NCBI RefSeq assembly: GCF_039994875.1
Contig: NZ_CP121196.1
Coordinates: 2,170,001 to 2,234,000 of the forward strand
From: Telmatobacter sp. DSM 110680
Lineage (GTDB): Bacteria; Acidobacteriota; Terriglobia; Terriglobales; Acidobacteriaceae
DNA length: 64,000 nucleotides
Direction of reading: 5' to 3'
The position numbers and the translations under genes are program-made. Positions 32,980 through 41,689 of the stretch are shown in pieces. The notes below the pieces were generated by a model, which was not told where the DNA came from, did no database searches, and was given only the letters and a program-made list of their open reading frames with translations. Numbering within the stretch: the stretch's first letter is position 1; the number at the start of each line of letters is the position of its first letter.

Positions 32980-35649
32980 TCACTCCGCTCGCAGGATCTC
33001 GGTGGGGTCTGTGCGCAGTGCCCGAAGCACGGCAGGAAGCGTCGCAAAGAGCGCAGTCAGCAGAATGGCACACGCCGGCAACGCGATCATATCCGCGTCG
33101 GTTGCTTTCACCTGGTAGAAAAGCGACGCGACATAGCGCGCCGCGCCGAATCCGAGCGCGACGCCGGCGCAACCTCCGAGCGCGATCATCAGGAAGACAT
33201 CGAGAGTCACCAGCCGCACGATGCCTGCCCGTGTCGAGCCAATCGCCATGCGAATACCGATCTCGCGGCGACGCTGGAGGACGGAGTAGTTGAGCACAGC
33301 GTAGAGTCCGATTCCGGCGAGCAGCAGCGCGACAACCGCAAAGAATCCGGCGAGCGTAGCGATCATGCGTTCGCGAATAGTCTGGTCGCGGACCAGATCG
33401 AGCTGCGTGGTGATGTTCGAGACGCGAAGTCCATTGTTGCGCTGCGCGATGAGCTGTCGGAGAGAGTTAGCGAGGGCAAGCGGGTTTTGGCCGCCGGTGT
33501 GAATGATGAAGGTGGCGAAGCTAATGGCACTGGGAGAGGATTTGTCATCGATTGCGTTGAAGGGGGCATAGAAGACGGCGCGGTTGGGCTCGCGCAAATC
33601 GTGGTCCGGAATGTCAGGGGTGACACCGATGATCTTGTTAAGAGGCTGATTGGCGCCGCGTTCAAATGTGCGGCCAATGGGATCTTGTCCGGGAAAGAAT
33701 GTCCTGGCAAAAGTTTCGTTTACGATGGCTGCTCCAGGCGAGACGTCATCAGCGCTAAAGTCGCGGCCCGAAATCACGGGGATCTTCATCGTCGCGAGCC
33801 AGCCGGGAGACACATTCAGGAAAAATGCTGGAGTCGGACTGGGCGGCGCGCCGTTGATGGAGATTTCGCTGTTGATTTTGATGCGTCCAAGCAGTGGCCA
33901 GCCCGAGATGGCGACCGAGTCCACACCCGGAGCGGCGCGAAGCGCCTCCGCGGTTTGATTCCAGACGACGGGGAGCTGGCCTTTGCCGGCAACGGTTTCA
34001 AGCAGCAGCAGTCGGTCGGTGGAGAATCCCAGGGGACGGTTCTGCAGGCGTTCAAAGGACGTGACAAAAAGCGAAGACAGAAAAAGGACGAGGCAGCAGA
34101 AAGCGACCTGGAGAGCAATGGCTCCATGCATGAGACGGCGCGGCGAGTGCGGATCTTCACTACCCTTGAGCGCCGCAACCGGCCTGACGGCAGAGACACG
34201 CAGAGCAGGAAGCAAGCCAAGCACCAGGACGACCAAGATGATGAGTCCGAAGCCGAAGAGTAGCACACGCCAGTCGGCAGAAAGGGCGAGGCGCGCCGGG
34301 TTGTCAGGCGGATTCACCAGGCTGAGCACAAAGGGCGCTGACCATGCCGCAAAGAATGCACCAAGAGCGGAAGCCAGCAAGGCGAGCAGCGCGCTCTGCG
34401 CGAGGATGAGCTGGACGAGGCGACGCCGGCCGGCGCCTATCGAGATTCGCAGCGCCATCTCCTGGGCGCGAGCAGCCGCTTGGGCGGTCATCATGTTGGC
34501 CACGTTGACGCAGGCGATGATGAGGACCAGAGCAACCATGAGGCCGAGGACGCTGAGTAACCGACGATATTCCTTCTGGAGATCGGAGATGCCCGCGCCA
34601 GCGGAATTGAAGACGAGCGTTTGATTGAGAAAGCGTTCGACAGAATCTTTGGTCTCGCCGCGGTAACACGTGGAACATGCGCTACCGAACGCACGGTTGA
34701 CAGCGGTGAGGTGTTGCCGCATTGGCTCGAGTGTGGTTGCCGCGTTCGCGCCGGGTTTCAGCATCAGGAAGATGTGGTGCCAGTCAGCTCTTTCCTCGCT
34801 GGCCATCCCGTTCATGCTGAGGGGCAGAAAGATGTCGGTGACAGTTCCCGTTTCGGTTCCAGTGAAATCGTGAGGACCGACGCCGATGATTTCGAAGTTC
34901 TGGTCGCCTACATGGAGCGAGCGGCCGAGGACATGGGGATCGCGGCCGAAGCGATGATTCCAATAGTCCCAGGAGAGGACCGCATAGGGACTGGTGCCGG
35001 GTCCGCGATCGTCAGCGGGGATAAGAAGGCGACCGAGCGCAGGCTCAAGGCCGAAGACCGGGAACATGTTGCCGGAGACATAAACGACGTGAGCCTTCTC
35101 GATGGCGTCGTCGGTGGACCCGCTGGTTGCCCAGGTGATGTCAGTGCGGTCTGCGTCGCTAATGGCAATCAGCTCGGCCTGGTCCTTGACGGCATCGCGC
35201 ATTAGTTTGAACTCTGGTGTAGCCCAGTGGTCATCCTCAACAGGCCTGCCGTATAAACCGGTCATCTTGCGGGAAAGGACGTAGAGATTGCTGGAACCGG
35301 AAATAGGTAGCGGCCGCCACAGCAAGGCATCGATAAGGCGGAAAGCGCCGACACAGGAGCCGATGCCGAGGGCGAGCGAAAGCACAGCGGCAGCGGATGT
35401 GAGCTTATTGCGGCAGAGCTGCCGCCAGCCGAAACGTACATCGGCAAGAACCGACTCAAGCCAACCGGCGGCACGAATGCTGTGACTTGCCTCGCGGGTC
35501 CGCAGCGTCGAGCCGAATGCGCGATACGCTTCCTTCGGATCGCGTCCTGAAGCAATCGCTTCATCAATATGCAACTGCAGCTCTTCGTCGATCTCGCGGT
35601 TCAAGCGCTCTCCGCGCACGGCATTAGAAATACGCGACCATAACGACAT
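32980..35649 (-). CDS. MacB-like ABC permease, acidobacterial duplicated orphan permease type
   Basis: An 889-residue membrane protein. The N-terminal cytoplasmic segment (RLNREIDEELQLHIDEAIASGRDPKEAYRAFGS) is typical of this acidobacterial permease group. Two MacB periplasmic domains each precede FtsX-type helices (GLMVALVLIIACVNVANMMTAQAAARAQEMALRISIGAGRRRLVQ and LAGIGLYAVLNYSVLQRRREIGIRMAIGSTRAGIVRL). No ATPase gene lies nearby. It starts 1 base after the PadR stop, so the pair is one unit. Exact cargo unknown. Confidence 0.93.
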   Translation of the reverse strand: MSLWSRISNAVRGERLNREIDEELQLHIDEAIASGRDPKEAYRAFGSTLRTREASHSIRAAGWLESVLADVRFGWRQLCRNKLTSAAAVLSLALGIGSCVGAFRLIDALLWRPLPISGSSNLYVLSRKMTGLYGRPVEDDHWATPEFKLMRDAVKDQAELIAISDADRTDITWATSGSTDDAIEKAHVVYVSGNMFPVFGLEPALGRLLIPADDRGPGTSPYAVLSWDYWNHRFGRDPHVLGRSLHVGDQNFEIIGVGPHDFTGTETGTVTDIFLPLSMNGMASEERADWHHIFLMLKPGANAATTLEPMRQHLTAVNRAFGSACSTCYRGETKDSVERFLNQTLVFNSAGAGISDLQKEYRRLLSVLGLMVALVLIIACVNVANMMTAQAAARAQEMALRISIGAGRRRLVQLILAQSALLALLASALGAFFAAWSAPFVLSLVNPPDNPARLALSADWRVLLFGFGLIILVVLVLGLLPALRVSAVRPVAALKGSEDPHSPRRLMHGAIALQVAFCCLVLFLSSLFVTSFERLQNRPLGFSTDRLLLLETVAGKGQLPVVWNQTAEALRAAPGVDSVAISGWPLLGRIKINSEISINGAPPSPTPAFFLNVSPGWLATMKIPVISGRDFSADDVSPGAAIVNETFARTFFPGQDPIGRTFERGANQPLNKIIGVTPDIPDHDLREPNRAVFYAPFNAIDDKSSPSAISFATFIIHTGGQNPLALANSLRQLIAQRNNGLRVSNITTQLDLVRDQTIRERMIATLAGFFAVVALLLAGIGLYAVLNYSVLQRRREIGIRMAIGSTRAGIVRLVTLDVFLMIALGGCAGVALGFGAARYVASLFYQVKATDADMIALPACAILLTALFATLPAVLRALRTDPTEILRAE

Positions 35650-35650
35650 G

Positions 35651-35980
35651 TCATGCCTCCCGGAGAACCCGATTGATGGCCAGGCTGACTGACTGCCAGC
35701 GCGACTCTTCAATGCCCAGCTGTTTTTTGCCGGCGTCGGTCAGTTCGTAAACACGAGCGCGGCGACCGGTGTCGTTCTTGATCCACTCCGCGCGAATCCA
35801 GCCTGCTTCTTCCATCCGATAGAGTGCAGGGTAGAGCGAACCTTCCTCTGCGCGCAGCACCTCGCCGGATGTGTTGGCGATAGCCGCCATGATGGTGTAG
35901 CCGTGGAGTCGCGGGCGCCGCGACAATATTTTCAGCACCAATAAATCCAGCGAACCTTGCAGAGCGTCGGTCTTTGCCAT
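35651..35980 (-). CDS. PadR-family regulator
   Basis: A 109-residue winged-helix repressor with the ADOP-associated form: LQGSLDLLVLKILSRRPRLHGYTIMAAI, EEGSLYPALYRMEEAGWIRAEW, RRARVYELTDAGKKQL. It controls the adjacent permease and most likely itself through the dyad immediately upstream. Confidence 0.95.
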   Translation of the reverse strand: MAKTDALQGSLDLLVLKILSRRPRLHGYTIMAAIANTSGEVLRAEEGSLYPALYRMEEAGWIRAEWIKNDTGRRARVYELTDAGKKQLGIEESRWQSVSLAINRVLREA

Positions 35981-36010
35981 ACTTAGATGTCTTTATATAG
36001 ATATCTAAGT
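35981..36010. promoter_or_regulatory. PadR operator dyad over promoter
   Basis: Inverted repeat ACTTAGAT (35981-35988) and ATCTAAGT (36003-36010), 14 bases apart, directly upstream of the regulator's ATG. Confidence 0.65.
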
Positions 36011-36108
36011 ATCAATGTCAAGCAAGTAGATTTAGGCCGACGCGCTCATCGCAAACCAATTGCGCGAATTGTCCATCACGTCAGCAAACGAGGTGACTCA
36101 TTTCGCTG

Positions 36109-36262
36109 TCAGTGGATCTGTTGGACCCATTGGCTTCGCCAGGCGGGCGCGTCGAAAGGATCTGCGAAATATTGTGTCTCGTGCACCACCTTGCCGTTGC
36201 GGAATTCCATGATGCTTACTGTGAATGCCGATCGCTGCTTTCCCGTCTTCCCAATGAACTCG
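36109..36262 (-). pseudogene. C-terminal remnant of a SnoaL/NTF2-like protein
   Basis: The minus strand reads EFIGKTGKQRSAFTVSIMEF, then RNGKVVHETQYFADPFDAPAW, then RSQWVQQIH and stop. This is the typical C-terminal half of a SnoaL-like fold. There is no start or N-terminal half; the frame runs directly into the 3' end of the oxidoreductase gene in another frame. It looks like a gene truncated by deletion. Confidence 0.7.
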
Positions 36263-36271
36263 TTCAAATTT

Positions 36272-37276
36272 CTACTGCACCCGCAAAACCAACTTGCCGA
36301 AGTGAGTAGCGGATTCCATTTCGCGGAAGGCTTCTCTCGCTTCTGTCCAATCGCGACTCTCGAATACAGGGCGCAGGTTCGCAGATGCGATGGCCTTGTT
36401 CATTTCTTCGAAGTACTGGCGTGAGCCGACATAGATTCCCTGGATACGGACCTGCTTGTGCAGAATCATCGGAATGGGGATGGCTTCGGCAGGGCCCGAG
36501 AGCACTCCGATCTGCGCAATGACACCGCCCATCTTTACAGCACGGAGCGAACGCGGGAGAGTGCCCACTCCGCCAACTTCGACGACGAGATCAGCGCCTT
36601 CTCCGTTGGTCTGTTCCATAACCCAGCGATCCCACTCGGAGGTCTCGCCATAATCAAGTCCCTTGTCGAGACCGAGCGAACTTGCACGCTGCAGTTTGGC
36701 GTCGCTCGAGGAGATTCCGAGTATGCGGACCCCCTTGAGCTTTGCAAATTGCAGGGCAAAGATGGAGACGCCGCCAGTGCCTTGAATAAGAACCGTGGAG
36801 TTGGGCTGGAGGTCGGCGGCCGCAATGGCGCGCCAAGCGGTAAGAGCTGCGCAGGGAAGCGTGGCCGCCTCTTCGTAGCTGAGGTGTTCGGGAAATGAGA
36901 CGATGCCGTTTTCCTTGAGCAGGACATACTCCGCCAACATGCCATCGATGTCACCGCCGAGTGCGCCTTTGACCTTTGCGGGAGTCGGCGCTCCGTCGAG
37001 CCAATTCTGAAAGAAGGTGCCGCAAACGCGATCTCCGGGCTTCCATGCTTTGACGCCTTCACCGACCGCGGCGACTTCTCCAGCGCCGTCGGAACACGGG
37101 ATGCGTGGCAGCTTCAGTTTGGGGTTGTAGGCCCCCTTCACCATCATCAGATCGCGGTAATTCAGCGAGACCGCACGAATTTTAATGAGAACTTCGCCAG
37201 GGCCTGGCTGCGGCGTGGGGCGATCTACAAGCTCAAGGGAATCAATGCCAAACGAAGGAATCTGAGCGACGCGCAT
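36272..37276 (-). CDS. zinc-type alcohol dehydrogenase/quinone-reductase family protein
   Basis: Medium-chain NAD(P)-dependent oxidoreductase, 334 residues. ATG 37276 has GGAG upstream. The N-terminal GroES-like domain has SLNYRDLMMVKGAYN and PRIPCSDGAGEVAAVGEGVKAWKPGDRV. The nucleotide-binding domain has VLIQGTGGVSIFALQFAKLKG. It lacks the four structural-zinc cysteines, as in NAD(P)-dependent members. Substrate unknown. Confidence 0.92.
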   Translation of the reverse strand: MRVAQIPSFGIDSLELVDRPTPQPGPGEVLIKIRAVSLNYRDLMMVKGAYNPKLKLPRIPCSDGAGEVAAVGEGVKAWKPGDRVCGTFFQNWLDGAPTPAKVKGALGGDIDGMLAEYVLLKENGIVSFPEHLSYEEAATLPCAALTAWRAIAAADLQPNSTVLIQGTGGVSIFALQFAKLKGVRILGISSSDAKLQRASSLGLDKGLDYGETSEWDRWVMEQTNGEGADLVVEVGGVGTLPRSLRAVKMGGVIAQIGVLSGPAEAIPIPMILHKQVRIQGIYVGSRQYFEEMNKAIASANLRPVFESRDWTEAREAFREMESATHFGKLVLRVQ

Positions 37277-37365
37277 AGAGGAATCTCCAAAGATGAACGC
37301 TGCAAATGTGGTTGGATGCGTGCCCTCGCGGTACGAATATTTGCATGCGCCCGTAAAATGAAGAT

Positions 37366-37632
37366 ATGGCGCGCGGATGGGAAAGTAAATCGGTGGAAGA
37401 GCAGATGGCAAGCGTCCCCGAGGAAAAGCCCCCGCGTCCCGGTGAGGCCCTGATGACTGAAGCAGAACGGCGAGTAGCCGCCGACCAGCGTGCAGCGAGC
37501 GAACGACGCAAACAGGCATTGAACCTTCAACGCGAGAACATTCTTTCGCAGCGGACATCGAACCCGGCGCGGCGGACAGCGCTGGCGGCGGCGTTGTCGG
37601 AGATTGAAGCACAGATTTCAGCGCTGGAGTAG
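37366..37632 (+). CDS. small conserved-type hypothetical protein, charged helix
   Basis: An 88-residue soluble protein, highly charged, with heptad-like helices (ALMTEAERRVAADQRAASERRKQALNLQRENILSQRTSNPARRTALAAALSEIEAQISALE, given here only as composition). It diverges from the oxidoreductase. No domain recognised; the strong coding-like bias makes it likely real. Confidence 0.6.
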   Translation: MARGWESKSVEEQMASVPEEKPPRPGEALMTEAERRVAADQRAASERRKQALNLQRENILSQRTSNPARRTALAAALSEIEAQISALE

Positions 37633-37673
37633 TGGCCGTTTCATCGATCTGCGGTCAGCTGCGATAAAGCAAC

Positions 37674-37731
37674 AGCAGATCCTTCGCTCCGCTTACCCCA
37701 TGGACATTGCATGTCCACGGGGCCCCAAAGC
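37674..37731. repeat. 58-bp dispersed repeat, copy 1, with hairpin
   Basis: Starts AGCAGATCCTTCGCTCCGCT and contains the stem CCCC-A-TGGACAT / ATGTCCA-C-GGGG. The same unit recurs at 59544. It lies between convergent genes. Confidence 0.75.
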
Positions 37732-37823
37732 TGCTTCGCTCGGGATGAAACTGCTCTGTGTATCAATTGATTGATCGGGCTTGCGGAAGTTGGCGCGAAT
37801 GATGGGAAGTGTGCTGCTCCCGG

Positions 37824-38594
37824 CTACTCGTTGCGGTGGAAGAGGATCGAGTTCGCCTGCTGGACGGGGGTTAGCAGGACGCGCGCGATGTTGACGTGGG
37901 CGGGACGGCTGGCGGCCCAAACTATCACTTCGGCCACGTCCTCGGGCGTGAGTGGTTGAACGCCTTTGTAGACCTTGGCAGCGCGCTCAGTGTCGCCGCG
38001 GAAACGAACGAGGCTGAAATCGGTCTCGACCATGCCGGGATCTACGCTGGTAACGCGAATAAGAGATCCAAGCACATCCTGGCGGAGGCCGTCGTTGATC
38101 AGACGCTCTGCTGCTTTAGTACCGCAATAGACCGCGCCATTCGGATAGGCGAGTTCGCCGGCGGTTGAGCCTAAGCTGATGACGTGGCCGCGGCCGCGCA
38201 CGACCATTCCTGGGACTACGGAGCGGGTGACGTACAGCAAGCCCTTCACGTTGGTGTCGATCATCTCGTCCCAGTCTTCGATCTTGCCCATATAAATTTT
38301 GTCGAGGCCGCGGCTCAGTCCGGCGTTATTGACGAGGATGTCGATCTCCGACCACTCAGGCGGAAGGCCGTCGATGGCGTTCTGCACGGCGCGATGGTCG
38401 CGCACATCGAGGTCGATGGAGTGGACAGAGGGAGCACCTTTCTCCAGGGCGCGAGATGCAACTTCGGCGAGACGGCCGGCGCGGCGGGCGGCGAGAAGGA
38501 GGCGGGCTCCTTCAGCGGCGAAGGCTAGAGCAGTGGCCGCGCCAATTCCGGCGCTGGCTCCAGTGATGAAGACAATCTTCCCTTTAAGGCTCAT
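37824..38594 (-). CDS. short-chain dehydrogenase/reductase (YdfG-like)
   Basis: NADP-dependent reductase, 256 residues. Rossmann motif FITGASAGIGAATALAFAAEGARLLLAARR; NNAG in DILVNNAGLSRG; catalytic Ser in VISLGSTAGELAYP and Tyr-Lys in AVYCGTKAAER. Fits the YdfG/serine-dehydrogenase subgroup acting on 3-hydroxy acids. Confidence 0.93.
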   Translation of the reverse strand: MSLKGKIVFITGASAGIGAATALAFAAEGARLLLAARRAGRLAEVASRALEKGAPSVHSIDLDVRDHRAVQNAIDGLPPEWSEIDILVNNAGLSRGLDKIYMGKIEDWDEMIDTNVKGLLYVTRSVVPGMVVRGRGHVISLGSTAGELAYPNGAVYCGTKAAERLINDGLRQDVLGSLIRVTSVDPGMVETDFSLVRFRGDTERAAKVYKGVQPLTPEDVAEVIVWAASRPAHVNIARVLLTPVQQANSILFHRNE

Positions 38595-38773
38595 AAAAAT
38601 ATCCTAGCGAATTCTGCCGTGGGCGGTGGTGACGGCTGTTACGGGCAGTGCGAATCGGCGCAATTTTATGGTGAATCGACGCAAGCCAAAGCAGGCACTT
38701 CGCGCCTCCCACCCCATATGCGACGTCGTGTATCGGCCTCGAACCGCTTCTTTCAGGACGACGGTTAATGTTC

Positions 38774-39658
38774 TCACGGATTCAATAAGCCACGGAGTTG
38801 GGCAATGCGGTATTGGCCAACGGCCCAGTCCTGATCTGCGAGGCCTGCTTGTTTGGCCTGCTCAAAGATTTCGGCGAGATTATCGGCGAGGCTGAGGCGG
38901 GTATTGCGGCTGGCGGCGGCTTGGCGGAGCAGCCGCGTGTCCTTCGCCCCGAGATCGATGCTGGCTCCGGCATGTTCGGGCGGATTCAGCATTACATTGC
39001 CGTAGGCGGCATAGAAAGGCGACTGAAAAAGTGCGCTGTTCACAGCGTCAAGGAAGACAGCGGGGTTAATATCTTGAGACTTTGCGAAAACGAAGGCCTC
39101 GCTGAGCGACTGAATCATGGTGCTGATGAGGAAGTTGCCGCCAAGTTTGAGGGCGTGGGCCTGGCGGGGTTCCGGCCCGATGACGGAGATACCGCGGGAA
39201 AGTGGCGCAAGCACAGGACGAGCTTTGGCCATCGCGGTATCCGAGCCGGCCATGACGATCCAGAGACGACCCTCTTCGGCGACGTTTGGGCGGCCAAAGA
39301 CAGGGGCGGCAACGAAGGGAATGCCGCGTCGTGCGTGTTCCGCGGTTAGGCGCTCGGATAGGGCAACGCTAATGGTGCTGCATGAAATGTGCAGAGTGGA
39401 GGGTGTCAGTGCTTCCATCAATCCGTTCGAGCCAAAGAGAACTTCTTCGTGCGCATGGTCATCGAAGAGCATCGTGATCACGACGTCGGCGCCGAGCTCA
39501 GCTTCCGCCGGGGTTCCTGCTACGATTGCGCCTTCGCGCGCCAGAGGCTCTGTTCGTCCTTCGGTTCTATTCCACACTGACAATTCGTGGCCCGCAGCAA
39601 GCAGGCGCAGCGCCATAGCTGATCCCATCTTGCCGAGTCCCAAAAATCCAATTTTCAT
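38774..39658 (-). CDS. beta-hydroxyacid dehydrogenase-like NAD(P)-dependent oxidoreductase
   Basis: 294 residues. N-terminal Rossmann KIGFLGLGKMGSAMALRLLAAGHELSVWNRT; catalytic Lys in ALKLGGNFLI; glyoxylate-reductase-like motifs DVVITMLFDD and FVAAPVFGRPNVAEEGRL. Reduces short semialdehydes in most relatives; substrate not certain. Confidence 0.93.
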   Translation of the reverse strand: MKIGFLGLGKMGSAMALRLLAAGHELSVWNRTEGRTEPLAREGAIVAGTPAEAELGADVVITMLFDDHAHEEVLFGSNGLMEALTPSTLHISCSTISVALSERLTAEHARRGIPFVAAPVFGRPNVAEEGRLWIVMAGSDTAMAKARPVLAPLSRGISVIGPEPRQAHALKLGGNFLISTMIQSLSEAFVFAKSQDINPAVFLDAVNSALFQSPFYAAYGNVMLNPPEHAGASIDLGAKDTRLLRQAAASRNTRLSLADNLAEIFEQAKQAGLADQDWAVGQYRIAQLRGLLNP

Positions 39659-39742
39659 TTTTCCAACTCCTTCACTATCTTGTCACTGGAGTGCGGTGCA
39701 ACTGCAAGTGCTGCACGGGACGCACGATAGACTGGAACTTCG

Positions 39743-40525
39743 ATGCTGCGAACGGCCATGGCGACGCGTTATGTTGTTCCGCTCCGCGAAGGCGGTTCTC
39801 TGCCTGCGATTGTCGAGGCCGATGACCTAGGCCTGTACGTGGTGAAGTTCAGAGGTGCGGGGCAAGGGATTCTGGCTCTGATTGCCGAACTATTGGCGGG
39901 CGAGATCGGGCGCGCACTGGGGTTGCGCGTGCCTGAGATCGTGCTGATGGAGATTGACGCGGCGCTGGGACGCAATGAGCCGGACTACGAGATTCGACAA
40001 TTGCTGAAAGCGAGCACGGGAATCAATTTAGCGCTCGATTATCTGCCGGGTTCAACCATGTTCGATCCGGCGGCGCGGGATAAGGCTCCGGCCGATGAGG
40101 CTTCGATGATGGTGTGGTTTGACGCCTACACGCAGAACATCGATCGTACGCCGCGCAATGCGAACCTGCTGGTATGGCATCGCAAGTTGTACCCGATCGA
40201 TCACGGAGCAGCGCTGTTCTTTCATCACGACTGGCCATCGCGCGAAAAGAAGATTGCCGCGCCCTTTGTCGAGATCGAGCAGCACATCCTGCTGCCGTGG
40301 GCGACGGAGATTGCGCAGGCAGCGAAGATGGCGCATGAACGTCTGACGGAGCCGGTTTTGAGCGGAATTGTTGAGCTGATACCCGATGCATGGCTCGAGA
40401 CTATTCCGGGCAGTGTGGATGCCGCTGAGAGGCGTGCGGGATATCTGGAGTTCTTCACGCGGCGGCTCGAGACTTCGTCGATTTTTGAAGAGGAGGCGAT
40501 CCGTGCCCAGACCCGCCTCGTTTGA
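39743..40525 (+). CDS. HipA-like kinase domain protein
   Basis: A 260-residue protein with a HipA-like (HipA_2) kinase fold: GGSLPAIVEADDLGLYVVKFRGAGQG (Lys in VVKF), AELLAGEIGRALGLRVPEIVLMEID, catalytic region FDAYTQNIDRTPRNANLLVWHRKLYPIDHGAALFFH (Asp/Asn and IDHG). It lacks a DNA-binding partner (no HipB). Its 3' end overlaps the DUF3037 gene by 23 bases, so expression is coupled. Substrate unknown; kinase activity inferred. Confidence 0.85.
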   Translation: MLRTAMATRYVVPLREGGSLPAIVEADDLGLYVVKFRGAGQGILALIAELLAGEIGRALGLRVPEIVLMEIDAALGRNEPDYEIRQLLKASTGINLALDYLPGSTMFDPAARDKAPADEASMMVWFDAYTQNIDRTPRNANLLVWHRKLYPIDHGAALFFHHDWPSREKKIAAPFVEIEQHILLPWATEIAQAAKMAHERLTEPVLSGIVELIPDAWLETIPGSVDAAERRAGYLEFFTRRLETSSIFEEEAIRAQTRLV

Positions 40526-40895
40526 TTACGCGATTCTGCGCGTGGTGCCGCGCGTGGAGCGGCAGGAGTTCATCAACGCTGGGGTTGTGGCGTTCTGCCT
40601 GGAGAAGAAGTTTCTTGCCGCGAGGATTCATCTGGATGCGGAAAGGCTGAAGGCTCTATGGCCGCATGCTGATGTAGAGCTTGCACGAGAGCATCTGGAG
40701 GCCGTGCGGCGGATTTGCGAGGGCGATCCGGCGGCGGGGCCGATTGCGAAGCTTTCGCAACGAGAGCGCTTTCACTGGATCATTTCCCCGCGCAGCACGA
40801 TCATCCAGCCGTCGCCGGTGCACACGGGCGTCTGCGATGGGACGGATGCATTGCTAGATCGGCTGGCCAAGCAGTTTTTAGATGTGTGCGGCTGA
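40503..40895 (+). CDS. DUF3037 family protein
   Basis: A 130-residue protein starting at GTG 40503 (FDYAILRVVPRVERQEFINAGVVAFCLEKKFLAARI). It contains the DUF3037 pattern ending IISPRSTIIQPSPVHTGVCDGTDALLDRLAKQFL. It overlaps the HipA-like kinase gene by 23 bases. The two-gene pair is found in other genomes and suggests a joint function, possibly kinase plus regulator. Function unknown. Confidence 0.88.
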   Translation: MPRPASFDYAILRVVPRVERQEFINAGVVAFCLEKKFLAARIHLDAERLKALWPHADVELAREHLEAVRRICEGDPAAGPIAKLSQRERFHWIISPRSTIIQPSPVHTGVCDGTDALLDRLAKQFLDVCG

Positions 40896-41150
40896 GTGAA
40901 CTTTGAGAGCGACTGGCGAGCATCCCTGTTTTTTGATACTTCCGAGTAGGCGGTTCTACGGGCATCTGCCTGAGAAACACTGATCGACTCGGGTGACGCA
41001 AATGGGCGCTTTGGCATGAAGTCAAATTTGCGACGGACTTCAAGAGCGCGAGGTTGCGGGCGCAAGTTCCAGGGATGGTTGAGTGACTGACTCGATCAGA
41101 GGCCGCGACCGTCTGTGCTATTGAAAGCATTTGACGAGACGATTGCATCA
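40896..41150. other. non-coding, start of decayed region
   Basis: No gene. It holds the first arm (40940-40953) of an inverted repeat whose second arm is beyond the MFS remnant. Confidence 0.4.
40940..40953. repeat. inverted repeat arm, left
   Basis: The minus strand reads CCGCCTACTCGGAA; the plus strand has the same word at 41627-41640. Flanking bases are also similar (CCGTAGAA/CCGTATAG). Confidence 0.5.
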
Positions 41151-41660
41151 TCAGCTACGCCGGCTGAAGATCCATAAGTGACGGACTCCGTGAATGCGGA
41201 AGAGCATCTGTGGGATTGAGCCGCCGACCAGACCCGCAAGTGTTCAGGTTCCGAGTCCCGTGGCAAACACAATGCTGAATGCGAACGCACGATTGCTTTC
41301 GGTTGTCAGACTGGCAACGGCAGGAGCAAAGCAAACCGGCCAGCAACTCCACGCCATCCCTGCGATGAGCGCAAGGCCGATTTGTGCGGGCATTGATGCC
41401 ACCGCCGTGCGGAAGATCGACACGAGGCGGCGACGCAATGAAGCAGAAGAGCAACAATTTCTGCAATCCGAAACGGCGGGCCAAAATGCCTACGGGTATG
41501 GTGCCGATCACGTTGCCAAGCGAAGAGGAGCGACATACCGCGGTGATCGTCTCTCTTCGGAGCGTCTGCACCGTTGCATAAGTAATCGATTCGAAACTGC
41601 TCGACTTGAGCCATCTGGCCGTATAGCCGCCTACTCGGAACTTCGCAAGATTTGCCTGCT
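41151..41660 (-). pseudogene. MFS transporter fragment with frameshifts
   Basis: Fragments in three reading steps on the minus strand: SLGNVIGTIPVGILARRFGLQ (MFS motif-A-like), then IGLALIAGMAWSCWPVCFAP, then LVGGSIPQMLFRIHGVRHLW and a stop. These look like consecutive transmembrane segments of one transporter broken by frameshifts. Only part of the usual length (about 400 residues) remains. Confidence 0.6.
41627..41640. repeat. inverted repeat arm, right
   Basis: CCGCCTACTCGGAA, inverted match to 40940-40953 on the other side of the MFS remnant. Confidence 0.5.
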
Positions 41661-41689
41661 GATCAGGTCACGGTCTCGCGTGTTTCGCC

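Noticed and set aside
35987..36424. 145-codon plus-strand frame after the PadR operator
   Set aside because: It overlaps the SnoaL remnant and the oxidoreductase end on the other strand and shows no family pattern.
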